A stretch of DNA of 17,014 nt from Clostridiales bacterium (lineage in GTDB: Bacteria; Bacillota; Clostridia; Oscillospirales; Oscillospiraceae): positions 1-17,014 of the forward strand of contig JAHZBA010000043.1 in the NCBI GenBank assembly GCA_019423635.1, in the 5' to 3' direction. A program made the position numbers and the translations under genes. The notes under the pieces were generated by a model. It did no database searches and had not been told where the DNA came from. It saw only the letters and a list, made by a program, of their open reading frames with translations. Shown here piece after piece: positions 6,388 through 13,944 of the stretch (its first letter is position 1; every line of letters starts with the position of its first letter).

Positions 6388-7764
6388 ATGGGACGGTTCT
6401 GGAGGGGTCTGGCGCTGGCGGGGCTGCTGTTTGCGGCGTCGCTCCTCTCCGGCTGCTCTTTGCCGCGTCTGACCTTGAGCCCGGAGGAGCTGTACGCCCT
6501 GCCCACGCTGCCGGCCAAGTACACGGAGCTGAACACCCGTCTCAGCGCCATTCTGGAAAGCGGCGCGGAGTACGCGGCCCCCACCTCCGGCGTCAACATC
6601 CAGTCGGTGCAGCTGGTGGATCTGGACGGCGACGGACGGGAGGAGGCGGTGGCCTTCTTCCGCAATGCCTCTGAGGAGAAGCCCCTGAAAATCTACATTT
6701 TTTCCGCCGACGGAGACAGCTACGTTCAGACGGAGCTGATTGAGGGCAGCGGCACCGGCGTCTACAGCATCGCCTATACGGACCTGGACGGCGACGGAAA
6801 GCTGGAGCTGCTGGTGGGCTGGAAGGCCACCGCCGAGCTGCAGGTGCTGGAGGTCTACTCCCTGCGCCATGGGGGCGCGGAGCTGCTGGTGCGGCGGGAG
6901 TACGTGAAATACATCACGGCGGACCTGAACCAGGACCAGCTGCAGGAGCTGGTGATTCTCCACGCCGACGAGGAGGGCGACGGCGTCGCCGATTACTATG
7001 TCTGGCAGCCGGACGGCAGCCTCTCCAGCCAGTCCGCCGCCCGGCTCTCCGTCACCATGGCGGAGCTGAACCAGCAGGGCCGGGTGAGCCAGGGGAAGCT
7101 GGAGGGGGAGAGCCCGGCGCTGTTTGTCACCGGCGTGACGGACGACGTCCGGGCCGTCACGGACATCCTGGCCGTGCGCAGCGGCGGAACGGCCAACGGC
7201 GGAGAGCTGACGAACATTGCCCTCTCCAACCTCACCGGGGTCTCCGGCGTGGTGGCGCCCTTCTGCACGCTGTATCCCGGGGACATCAACGGCGACGGCC
7301 TGACGGAGGTGCCCGCCGCCGTGCGGCGCTATGCGCCGGGAGAGGAGAATCTCTTCTGCCAGTGGGTGGAGTGGTACCGCTATGACGGCGCCGGGCAGTC
7401 TCAGCTGGCGCTGCGGACGTACCACAGCACCGAGGACGGGTGGTATCTGCGGCTGCCGGAGGCATGGGTGGACCGGATCTGGATTGGCCGGTCGGCCTCC
7501 CTGGATGAGTCCGCCGTGACCTTCTCACTGCTGGAGGACGGCCGGGCGGGGACGCCCTTCCTGCGGATCACCGCCATCACCGGACCCAACCGGGAGACCC
7601 GGGCGGTCCGGGGCAGCCGCTTCCTGCTGGGCCGCCAGGGGGAGACCATCTACACCGGGGAGCTGCTGGAGGCCAATGAGGCCTGGCAGTACGGCATGAG
7701 CGCGGACGAGGTCCGGGAGGCCTTCAGCCTGGTGGCCGCCGAATGGAGCGCAGGGGACTACTGA
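6388..7764 (+). CDS. Lipoprotein with FG-GAP/VCBS-like calcium-loop repeats
   Basis: A 458-aa exported lipoprotein of unknown role. The N-terminus has a basic start, a hydrophobic stretch (8-20) and the lipobox LSGC with Cys23, so it should be anchored on the outer face of the membrane. Acidic loops of the DxDxDG type recur: DLDGDGREE (78-86), DLDGDGKLE (132-140), a degraded DLNQDQ near 188, and a DINGDGLTE further on. Such loops with flanking hydrophobic strands are typical of VCBS/FG-GAP beta-propeller blades that bind calcium. The ATG at 6388 is preferred over 6349 because AGGAGG lies at 6375-6380 and the signal peptide starts there. It is first in an operon with a response regulator and a sensor kinase; an accessory or sensing role for that system is plausible but unproven. 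Confidence 0.8.
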   Translation: MGRFWRGLALAGLLFAASLLSGCSLPRLTLSPEELYALPTLPAKYTELNTRLSAILESGAEYAAPTSGVNIQSVQLVDLDGDGREEAVAFFRNASEEKPLKIYIFSADGDSYVQTELIEGSGTGVYSIAYTDLDGDGKLELLVGWKATAELQVLEVYSLRHGGAELLVRREYVKYITADLNQDQLQELVILHADEEGDGVADYYVWQPDGSLSSQSAARLSVTMAELNQQGRVSQGKLEGESPALFVTGVTDDVRAVTDILAVRSGGTANGGELTNIALSNLTGVSGVVAPFCTLYPGDINGDGLTEVPAAVRRYAPGEENLFCQWVEWYRYDGAGQSQLALRTYHSTEDGWYLRLPEAWVDRIWIGRSASLDESAVTFSLLEDGRAGTPFLRITAITGPNRETRAVRGSRFLLGRQGETIYTGELLEANEAWQYGMSADEVREAFSLVAAEWSAGDY

Positions 7765-7861
7765 CGGATACGAAAAAGCGGCGGGCCGCTTTGCGGAACC
7801 GGCCTGCATCTGCGGCGCAGACAGAGGAGAGAACGGATTTGGAAAAGGGAGGATCGCGGCG
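7765..7861 (+). other. Lipoprotein-regulator spacer with a hairpin
   Basis: The 97-nt gap holds a 7-bp stem (AAAGCGG 7775-7781 with CCGCTTT 7786-7792). It lacks a following T-tract, so it is not a convincing terminator. The regulator's AAAGGGAGG binding site is at 7844-7852. Co-transcription with the lipoprotein gene is likely. Confidence 0.4.
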
Positions 7862-8548
7862 ATGAAAAAGGTTTTGGTGTTGGAGGACGAGACCAGCATC
7901 CGCAGTTTTATTGTCATCAATCTGCGCCGGGCCGGCTACGACGTCATTGAGGCGGAGACCGGCGAGGAGGGCCTGGAGCGCCTGGCGGAGAACCCGGACA
8001 CCACCGTGGCCCTGCTGGACATCATGCTGCCGGGCATCGACGGCTTCGAGGTCTGCCGGCGGATTCGGGCCACCAATACCAAGATCGGCATCATCATGCT
8101 CACCGCCCGCTCCCAGGAGATGGACAAGGTGACGGGCCTCATGACCGGCGCCGACGACTATGTGACCAAGCCCTTCTCCCCGGCGGAGCTCACCGCCCGG
8201 GTGGACGCATTGTTCCGCCGGGCCGGCGGGGAGGACCCGGTGCAGGTGGGGGAGATCCGGCAGGACCCCTTCCTGCTGAATATCCGCAATCGAACGCTGG
8301 AGAAGAACGGCCAGCGGATCAAGCTGACCCAGGTGGAGTACTCCATCATGCGGGTGCTGATGGAGAACCCCGGCAAGGCGCTGTCCCGGGAGGAGATTTT
8401 AGACCGGGTGTGGGGCCGGGACTACTTCGGCGAGCTGAAAATTGTGGACGTGAACATCCGCCGCCTGCGGCTGAAGATTGAGGACAACGTGCAGAACCCG
8501 GTGTATATCACCACGGTCTGGGGCTACGGGTACAAGTGGGGGTTCTGA
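7862..8548 (+). CDS. PhoB/OmpR-family response regulator
   Basis: A 228-aa two-component transcription factor. The receiver domain (about 1-118) has the acidic pocket E8-D9-E10, the phosphoacceptor D53 in LLDIMLPG, T81 and K103 in TKPF. The winged-helix Trans_reg_C domain (about 130-228) ends in the hallmark VWGYGYKW. The ATG follows AAAGGGAGG by 9 nt. The expected partner is the PhoR-like kinase at 9608, normally next to the regulator but here displaced by about 1 kb. The last 62 bp, including the stop codon, are repeated downstream at 8712-8773. The gene itself is complete. Regulator type is certain; the exact regulon (phosphate or otherwise) cannot be told, so no symbol is given. Confidence 0.93.
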   Translation: MKKVLVLEDETSIRSFIVINLRRAGYDVIEAETGEEGLERLAENPDTTVALLDIMLPGIDGFEVCRRIRATNTKIGIIMLTARSQEMDKVTGLMTGADDYVTKPFSPAELTARVDALFRRAGGEDPVQVGEIRQDPFLLNIRNRTLEKNGQRIKLTQVEYSIMRVLMENPGKALSREEILDRVWGRDYFGELKIVDVNIRRLRLKIEDNVQNPVYITTVWGYGYKWGF

Positions 8549-8552
8549 GAGA

Positions 8553-8705
8553 GGGCCCCGCACGTTGTCCGGGGCCCCGCAGAGCGGGGCGCGCCGTCAG
8601 GCGCGTGGGGGATTTGCCGGAGGCAAAGCCCCCGGCGCAGGCGGAATTCACTTCCGCCGAGCAGATCAGAGAAAAAGGGCTCCCGCGGCGCGGAGCGCCG
8701 TGGGA
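8553..8705 (+). repeat. Array of five consecutive hairpins
   Basis: Five separate stems within 153 bp: 8553-8560/8570-8577 (8 bp); 8590-8595/8600-8605 (6 bp, loop GTCA); 8607-8618/8622-8633 (12 bp, one A-G mismatch, loop GGA); 8640-8646/8652-8658 (7 bp); 8681-8691/8695-8705 (11 bp, one G-T wobble, loop GGA). Nearly every base is paired except about 8659-8680. This could be a composite palindromic mobile repeat (REP/MITE-like) or a structured RNA. The stretch CCCGCAGAGCGG inside it recurs at 16913-16924. Confidence 0.8.
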
Positions 8706-8711
8706 AACCAG

Positions 8712-8773
8712 CGTGCAGAACCCGGTGTATATCACCACTGTCTGGGGCTACGGGTACAAGTGGGGGTTCTGAG
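8712..8773 (+). pseudogene. Orphan copy of the response regulator C-terminus
   Basis: A second copy of the last 20 codons plus stop of the regulator gene, with no receiver domain or start of its own. A 78-codon frame beginning with GTG at 8536 reads through the hairpin array without a stop and enters this copy in phase, but it has no good binding site and is probably not translated. It is either a target-derived duplication or the remains of a second regulator gene. Confidence 0.8.
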
Positions 8774-8793
8774 CGAAAGGAGAGGTTTTTCCA

Positions 8794-9558
8794 ATGTCTG
8801 CGGGAGATGTTGTGGGAACGATCCGGATTGGAAAACGGGAGACATCCGTAGATTTGGAGGGCATCCCTTCGGAAAAGGTCTCCTATTTGCGGATATACTC
8901 CGGAAACAAACAGGCGAATCTGGAGCTGTTGGCATCGTATCCCCAGGTGACACAGTTGTTTTTGCAGGGGGAGTTTGCTAATCTGGATGGGATCTCCTGC
9001 CTGAAAGAGCTGCGGTCTTTGACCATGTACCCGTCCGCTCCGGTGGACTTCTCCGGAGTGCGGGGGCTGCCGTTGGTAAATCTGACGGTTGGCCGCTCCT
9101 TCCACGAGAGCCTTGCGGCACTGTTGACGGAGAAGCTGGAGAGCCTGGAGCTGGCAGCCATGCGGAAGCTGAGGGACCTGTCCTTTGTAGAGCGGGCGTC
9201 AGGGCTGAAAAAGCTGTCTCTCAGCTCCCTGCCCGCTGTGGAGTGTCTGCCGGATTTTGGAAAAATGCCGGATTTATACGCGCTGAAAGTGTATGAGCTC
9301 CATCAGCTGAACGATCTGGAGAGTCTGACCCGCTCGGCGATCCGGTATCTGGCGCTTGCCCTGGCGGCGGACAAACTCACCGGGACCAGGATCGCGGATG
9401 TTTTACTGCGGATGGAGTGCCTGGAGCATGCGGACGTGACGAATCTGGATCGGAGCGGTTTCCGACGCTATGGGGTACTGGAAAAGCGGATGAGACAGGC
9501 GGGAAAGGGACAGATTTTGGAAGAGTCTGAAAAGATGAGGCATTGGGCGCTTCTTTAA
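8794..9558 (+). CDS. Leucine-rich-repeat-like protein of unknown function
   Basis: A 254-aa predicted cytoplasmic protein, with no signal peptide or membrane segment. From about residue 53 to 190 it shows regularly spaced leucine/isoleucine strands (for example VTQLFLQGEFANLDGI, LRSLTMY, LVNLTV, LESLEL, LKKLSLSSL), resembling irregular leucine-rich repeats, which usually bind proteins. The C-terminal 60 residues are more helical and charged. ATG 8794 follows AAAGGAG (8776-8782) by 11 nt. Codon use is visibly more AT-rich at third positions than its neighbours, suggesting transfer. It lies between a response regulator and its kinase, where no gene is normally found, directly after the hairpin array. 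Its function is not recognised; a partner of the signalling system or independent cargo are both possible. Confidence 0.7.
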   Translation: MSAGDVVGTIRIGKRETSVDLEGIPSEKVSYLRIYSGNKQANLELLASYPQVTQLFLQGEFANLDGISCLKELRSLTMYPSAPVDFSGVRGLPLVNLTVGRSFHESLAALLTEKLESLELAAMRKLRDLSFVERASGLKKLSLSSLPAVECLPDFGKMPDLYALKVYELHQLNDLESLTRSAIRYLALALAADKLTGTRIADVLLRMECLEHADVTNLDRSGFRRYGVLEKRMRQAGKGQILEESEKMRHWALL

Positions 9559-9607
9559 GGACTGGAAATTCTCCCTGAAGCGAAATTTTATGAGAGGAGG
9601 CGGCTTC

Positions 9608-11053
9608 GTGGATCGGGAAAAGGGATGGCACGCCCTGCGGCTGCGGGGCCTGCGGCAGCGGTGGCTGTTCAACACCGTCATGCCGGTCCTCTTGCTGCTG
9701 GCGCTGCTGGTGGTGCTGTTCTCCACCGGTATCTACAGCTATTACTACGGCACCATGCAAAAGGGTCTGGAGACCCGGGCCCAGGCCATGGCCAACTCCT
9801 TCAACGAGTACTTCATGAGCAGCGGCTACAACAGCTACTACCAGATGGCCGTCCGCTCCGCCGAGTCCTTTGAGGACAAGAACTGCATTGAGATGCAGTT
9901 CATCAGCAGCAGCGGCCGGATTCAGGTGTCCACCTCCGGATTGACGGCGGGCACTATCCCCGGCACCGCGGATATCAGTCAGGCCCAGGAGGAGAACCGC
10001 ATGGCGCCCTTCCAGGGGCGGGACCCGGAGACCGGGGAGAAGATCATGGCGGTCTCCCATCCCCTGACCTCCAACGGCCGGGTGGTGGGGGTGCTGCGGT
10101 TTGTCACGGCCCTGCGGACAGTGGACCGGCAGATCATGCTGGTGATTTTGATTGTGATTTTGATTGCGCTGCTGTGCATGGGCATGGTGATCATCGCCAA
10201 CCTCATCTTCATCAACAGCGTGGTGGAGCCGGTGGCGGTGGTGACGGAGGCCGCCAAGCGGATCTCCGCCGGCAGCTACGGCTTCCAGATTGAAAAGCAC
10301 TACGCCGACGAGCTGGGCCAGCTGGTGGACAACATCAACACCATGTCCCTGAAAATCGGACAGAATGAGAAGATGCAGACGGAGTTCATCTCCTCGGTCT
10401 CCCACGAGCTGCGGACGCCCCTGACGGCCATCAACGGCTGGGGAGAGACCATCCTGGAGGACCCCACCGGGGACCCCGGGCAGCTGCGCCGGGGCATCCG
10501 GATCATTTTGAACGAGTCCAGACGTCTTTCCACCATGGTGGAGGAGCTGCTGGAGTTTTCCAAGATGCAGGACGGCCGCTTCACCCTCCAGCTGGAGCAG
10601 ATGGATCTCCAGGCGGAGTTTGAGGACGCCATTTTCACCTACCGGGAGCTGTTCCGGCAGGAGGGCATCGAATTGCAGTACGAGGCCCTGGAGGAGGAGC
10701 TGCCGCCCATCTCCGGGGACCCGGAGCGGCTGAAACAGGTCTTTTGCAACGTGCTGGACAACGCCGCCAAGCACGGCGGCGCAGGCGGACGGATCGCCGC
10801 CTCCATCTCCCAGGAGGGGGATACCGAGGTGGTTCGGGTCCGGGACTACGGCCCCGGCATCCCGGAGGCGGAGTTGCCCTATGTGAAGCAGAAATTCTAT
10901 AAGGGCACCTCCAAGGCCCGGGGCAGCGGCATTGGCCTGGCGGTGTGCGACGAGATCGTGGGCCTCCACGGGGGGGAGTTTCTCATTGGAAACGCCGCCG
11001 ACGGCGGCAGCGGAGCGGTGGTGACCATCCGGCTGCCCATTCAGCCCTCGTAA
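9608..11053 (+). CDS. PhoR-type sensor histidine kinase
   Basis: A 481-aa membrane kinase expected to phosphorylate the response regulator at 7862. In order: TM1 (about 24-42), an extracytoplasmic sensor domain (about 43-175), TM2 (about 176-202), HAMP (about 203-255), HisKA with the H-box SSVSHELRTP and His266, then HATPase_c with the N box CNVLDNAAKHG, G1 DYGPGIP and G2 GSGIGLAV. GTG 9608 is chosen because GAGGAGG ends 7 nt upstream; an ATG at 9590 precedes that site. It is followed 38 bp later by a small gene of unknown function. The extracellular domain is not a type I recognise, so the signal is unknown. Confidence 0.92.
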   Translation: MDREKGWHALRLRGLRQRWLFNTVMPVLLLLALLVVLFSTGIYSYYYGTMQKGLETRAQAMANSFNEYFMSSGYNSYYQMAVRSAESFEDKNCIEMQFISSSGRIQVSTSGLTAGTIPGTADISQAQEENRMAPFQGRDPETGEKIMAVSHPLTSNGRVVGVLRFVTALRTVDRQIMLVILIVILIALLCMGMVIIANLIFINSVVEPVAVVTEAAKRISAGSYGFQIEKHYADELGQLVDNINTMSLKIGQNEKMQTEFISSVSHELRTPLTAINGWGETILEDPTGDPGQLRRGIRIILNESRRLSTMVEELLEFSKMQDGRFTLQLEQMDLQAEFEDAIFTYRELFRQEGIELQYEALEEELPPISGDPERLKQVFCNVLDNAAKHGGAGGRIAASISQEGDTEVVRVRDYGPGIPEAELPYVKQKFYKGTSKARGSGIGLAVCDEIVGLHGGEFLIGNAADGGSGAVVTIRLPIQPS

Positions 11054-11091
11054 AGGCGGCGCCGCAGAGTTCAGAGCAGGAGGAGAGGACC

Positions 11092-11568
11092 GTGGGACTG
11101 TTGGACAAGCTGCATAAGAGAGCAGTGTCAAAGCCGGCGGCCAGGCCGGCGGCGACATTGATGGAGGACATTCCCAGGGCGGAGTCGTGGCTGGTGGAGA
11201 ACATGAACGCCTCCGGCTATGCCCTGGACGGCTCCATCGAGAGCTTCCGGGAGCTGGACCGCTTTTTCGACGAGCAGAGCCGCCCCGGCGGCCTTCTGGC
11301 GGACGGCAGGCCCGGGAGCAAGCTCTTTGCCGCGGGCTGCTATATGGGGCAGGTGTTCGTCCGGCAGCTGGGAGGCGTCTGGGAGACCGACGACGCCGAC
11401 CCGGCGGGCGAGGTCAACATTGCCGTCCGATTGCCGGACGGGTCCCTGGTCTGGCCGGTGCAGCGGGCCATGAAGCGCCTGAAAAACGGCGCGGAGGACG
11501 GACTGTACGACTACGGCCGCTTTGCAGCGGGAACGCTGAAGCAGCCCGGGGGCGGCCGGGAACCTTAA
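11092..11568 (+). CDS. Small conserved-looking protein of unknown function
   Basis: A 158-aa soluble protein with no signal peptide or membrane segment. The start is taken as GTG 11092, which has an AGGAGGAG site at 11078-11085; the frame is open further back into the kinase gene, but that part is out-of-frame shadow. The central part FRELDRFFDEQ, then GCYMGQVFVRQLGGVW, then a strand-rich NIAVRLPDGSLVWPVQRAMKRL, looks like a real folded domain. GxYxGxxxxxxxGGxW is a pattern I have seen in several unnamed small families, but I cannot assign it. It is the last gene of the lipoprotein/two-component operon, 38 bp after the kinase. Confidence 0.65.
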   Translation: MGLLDKLHKRAVSKPAARPAATLMEDIPRAESWLVENMNASGYALDGSIESFRELDRFFDEQSRPGGLLADGRPGSKLFAAGCYMGQVFVRQLGGVWETDDADPAGEVNIAVRLPDGSLVWPVQRAMKRLKNGAEDGLYDYGRFAAGTLKQPGGGREP

Positions 11569-11600
11569 GCCGCAGGGCCGGAATAAAATGGAACATTTGT

Positions 11601-11629
11601 TTGACTTCGGGCGGAGAATCTGATATCAT
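11601..11629 (+). promoter_or_regulatory. Promoter of the DUF1385 gene
   Basis: TTGACT (11601-11606), a 17-bp spacer and TATCAT (11624-11629), preceded by TGA as an extended -10. Transcription should start near 11636, only about 15 nt before the ATG at 11651. This rules out the in-frame ATG at 11630 as the start. Confidence 0.85.
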
Positions 11630-11650
11630 ATGCAGCAGAAAGGAAATTTC

Positions 11651-12625
11651 ATGGCAGAAGAGAAGAAATCCTGCGCCTTCCGCACCAGTATCGGCGGACA
11701 GGCGCTGATTGAGGGTATTTTGATGCGGGGGCCGGAGAAGCAGGCCATTGTGGTCCGGGACCAGGAGGGCAATCTGGTAGAGAAAACCGAGGCGCTGAGA
11801 TTCATCAAAGACCGGTATCCGGTTCTGGGGCTGCCTCTGGTGCGGGGAACGGTCAATTTTCTGGGGGCCATGGTCAGCGGCGTGAAGGCCCTGATGTACT
11901 CCGCCGACTTCTACCCCGAGGAGGAGGCGGCGCAGCCGTCCAGGCTGGAGCAGTGGATGGAGGACCATCTCTCCAGCAAGAAGCTGGAGAGCGCCGTGGT
12001 GGCAGTTGCGGTGGTGCTGGGCGTGGGACTCAGCGTGTTCCTCTTTATGGTGCTGCCCACCTTCCTCACAGGAGGCCTGCTGCATCTGTTTCCGAACTTC
12101 CCCATGTGGGGCCGGAATCTGACAGAGGGTGTCTTGAAGGTCATCATTTTCCTGATCTACCTGATTTTCTGCTCCAGGCAGAGGGACATCTACCGGGTGT
12201 TCCAGTACCACGGGGCGGAGCACAAGACCATCTTCTGCTACGAGGCGGGGCTGCCGCTGACGGTGGAGAATGTCCGCGTTCAGCCCCGGCACCACCCCCG
12301 GTGCGGCACCAGCTTCCTCTTTGTGGTGATTTTTGTGTCCATCCTGCTCTCCAGCGTGGTGTTTGGGATCTGGCCCATCACCAACGTCTGGCTGCGGACG
12401 GCGGTGCATCTGCTGCTGCTGCCGCTGGTGGTGGGGGTGACCTATGAGTTCAACCGCTGGGTGGGGCGGCATGTACAGGACAACGGCCTGGCTAAAATTT
12501 TGACGGCGCCGGGCCTCTGGCTCCAGAACTTCACCACCAACGAGCCGGACGACGGCATGATGGAGTGCGCCATCCGGGCGCTGGAGCTGGTTCTGCCGGA
12601 GGAGAAGGGGAAGGACGCGTGGTGA
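11651..12625 (+). CDS. DUF1385 membrane protein (YqhQ family)
   Basis: A 324-aa integral membrane protein of unknown biochemical role. The N-terminus carries the family signature GGQALIEGILMRGP (15-28). Four hydrophobic segments are visible: two around 115-150 and 160-178, then the stretches beginning TSFLFVVIF and TAVHLLLLPL. Between them is the conserved YHGAEHKTIFCYEAG segment, whose His, Glu and Cys residues could bind metal. The start at 11651 follows AGAAAGGA. In many Firmicutes this gene directly precedes prmC, as here, which links it by context to the translation-release neighbourhood; its function remains unknown. Confidence 0.9.
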   Translation: MAEEKKSCAFRTSIGGQALIEGILMRGPEKQAIVVRDQEGNLVEKTEALRFIKDRYPVLGLPLVRGTVNFLGAMVSGVKALMYSADFYPEEEAAQPSRLEQWMEDHLSSKKLESAVVAVAVVLGVGLSVFLFMVLPTFLTGGLLHLFPNFPMWGRNLTEGVLKVIIFLIYLIFCSRQRDIYRVFQYHGAEHKTIFCYEAGLPLTVENVRVQPRHHPRCGTSFLFVVIFVSILLSSVVFGIWPITNVWLRTAVHLLLLPLVVGVTYEFNRWVGRHVQDNGLAKILTAPGLWLQNFTTNEPDDGMMECAIRALELVLPEEKGKDAW

Positions 12626-12819
12626 CGCCTCAACAGGAAGCGCGCCGTTCCACGGTCTCCGCTGCCGCCCGTGTGGGGGCTGGAACCCCAGAATCGGCGC
12701 ACACGCCGCGGCGAACATGATGGGAATTTTTTTCTCCCCGCCCCCGGAGAGGGAACCGGGAATCCCCAGGTTTTTCCTGAGCCGGGGGAACCCGGGCAAA
12801 TTCAATAACGAGGCGTATT
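12626..12819 (+). other. DUF1385-prmC spacer
   Basis: 194 bp without a gene. A 5-bp stem (CGGCG 12695-12699, CGCCG 12704-12708) and a run of seven T (around 12727-12733) are present but too far apart for a canonical terminator. The second half is rich in C- and G-runs. No convincing promoter or SOS operator is seen, so whether prmC is transcribed from upstream is open. Confidence 0.35.
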
Positions 12820-13695
12820 ATGGCGATCACATATAATAATTTGTATTTGGATATCCGGCAGCAGCTGCGGTCCTCCGGCATCACTGCCGCCACCCTGGAG
12901 GCCCGGGAGCTGGTGTGCTTCGGCACCGGCAAGAGCCGGGAGGAGCTGCAGCGGGACGGCAGCCTCTATGCCTCCCCGGAGCTGGAACGGCGGGTGCGGG
13001 AGCTGGTGGAGCGGCATCTCGCTGGGGAGCCGGTGGCCTACCTCATCGGGGAGTGGGAGTTCTACGGCCTGCCCCTGGACATCTCCCCGGCGGTGCTGAT
13101 CCCGAGGCCGGACACGGAGGTGCTGGCGGAGCAGGCCATTGCGTACCTGCGGGGTCTGGAGAATCCGGAGGGCTGCCGGGTGATGGACCTCTGCGCCGGC
13201 AGCGGCTGCGTGGGGCTGGCGGTGGCTGCCCAGGTCCCCGGGAGCCGGGTGGTGCTGGGGGAGATCTCCGACGAGGCGCTGAAGATCTGCCGCCAGAACA
13301 TCCGCCGCAGCGGCCTCTCCGGCCGGGTGGTGCCCATCCGCACCGACGCCCGGGAGCGGCCGGACCGGAGTCTGGGGGAGTTTGCGTGCATCGTGTCCAA
13401 CCCGCCCTATATCCCCACGGCGGATCTGGCGGGGCTGGACCCCTCCGTCCGGGATTACGAGCCCCGTCTGGCCCTGGACGGCGGGGAGGACGGGCTGGAC
13501 TTCTACCGCTCCATCTCCCAGCTGTGGCGGGAGGCCCTGTGTCCCGGCGGGCGGCTGTATGTGGAGGTGGGCATCGGCCAGGCGGATCAGGTGCTGCGGA
13601 TCATGCGGGGCCAGGGTTTCGGCGATGTCCAGATTGTAAAGGATTTGCAGGGAATTCCCCGGGTGGTGTATGGCACGCTGCTGACGGAGCTTTGA
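12820..13695 (+). CDS. prmC: Release-factor glutamine N5-methyltransferase PrmC
   Basis: Methylates the glutamine of the GGQ motif in peptide-chain release factors, using S-adenosylmethionine, and so promotes efficient termination. The 291-aa protein has the helical N-terminal release-factor-binding domain (about 1-85), IPRPDTE (94-100), the SAM-binding DLCAGSGC (123-130), and the catalytic NPPY (194-197) that holds the glutamine amide. The length is normal. The ATG at 12820 has only a weak AGG upstream; the long N-terminal match to the family supports it. The usual neighbour prfA (release factor 1) is not adjacent; instead pspC and recA follow. Confidence 0.93.
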   Translation: MAITYNNLYLDIRQQLRSSGITAATLEARELVCFGTGKSREELQRDGSLYASPELERRVRELVERHLAGEPVAYLIGEWEFYGLPLDISPAVLIPRPDTEVLAEQAIAYLRGLENPEGCRVMDLCAGSGCVGLAVAAQVPGSRVVLGEISDEALKICRQNIRRSGLSGRVVPIRTDARERPDRSLGEFACIVSNPPYIPTADLAGLDPSVRDYEPRLALDGGEDGLDFYRSISQLWREALCPGGRLYVEVGIGQADQVLRIMRGQGFGDVQIVKDLQGIPRVVYGTLLTEL

Positions 13696-13711
13696 AAGGG
13701 AGTGGATTGCC

Positions 13712-13906
13712 GTGGAAAAGAAGCTGTATAAAAGCCGGGATAAAATGGTAGACGGCGTGTGCGCGGGCATTGCGGAGTATTTTGGGCTGGACCCCACCCT
13801 GGTGCGTCTGGCCTGGGTTGCGTTTACGTTTTTGGGCTGCAGCGGGATTGTGGCGTACCTTGTGTGCGCCATTGTGATCCCGCAGGCGCCGGAGGGAACC
13901 TGCTGA
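13712..13906 (+). CDS. PspC-domain small membrane protein
   Basis: A 64-aa protein consisting of a single PspC domain (PF04024): basic N-terminal KKLYKSRDKMVDGVCAGIAEYFGLDPTLVR, then one transmembrane helix (about 34-55) ending in VIPQAPEG. In enterobacteria PspC takes part in the phage-shock response to membrane stress; free-standing short PspC proteins are common in Firmicutes and their role is unclear. The start is GTG 13712 with AAAGGGAG at 13695-13702, 16 bp after the prmC stop. It is translationally close to prmC and 38 bp before recA, so all three are probably in one transcript. Confidence 0.9.
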   Translation: MEKKLYKSRDKMVDGVCAGIAEYFGLDPTLVRLAWVAFTFLGCSGIVAYLVCAIVIPQAPEGTC

Positions 13907-13944
13907 CGAGCGGAACAGAGATACAGATTTAGGAGGATACACAT

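Larger units (their letters stand above)
8488..8773. repeat. 62-bp direct repeats of the regulator's 3' end
   Basis: Bases 8488-8549 recur at 8712-8773, offset 224, with one difference (G8515 against T8739, silent for Thr in the gene). The repeat starts in the codons for VQNPVY and ends one base past the stop codon. The 162 bp between the copies consist almost entirely of hairpins. Because 224 is not a multiple of three, copy 2 is out of the regulator's frame. Confidence 0.95.

Noticed and set aside
8536..8772. A 78-codon frame reading through the hairpin array into the duplicated regulator tail
   Set aside because: GTG start without a good binding site, arginine/proline/glycine-rich product; kept only as a remark on the insertion.
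9377..11158. Long minus-strand open frame over the histidine kinase
   Set aside because: Antisense to a kinase with all catalytic boxes; composition is of the shadow type and no binding site is present.
12720..12735. T-run after DUF1385 as an intrinsic terminator
   Set aside because: The nearest stem (12695-12708) is only 5 bp and ends about 18 nt before the T-run, so the geometry is wrong.
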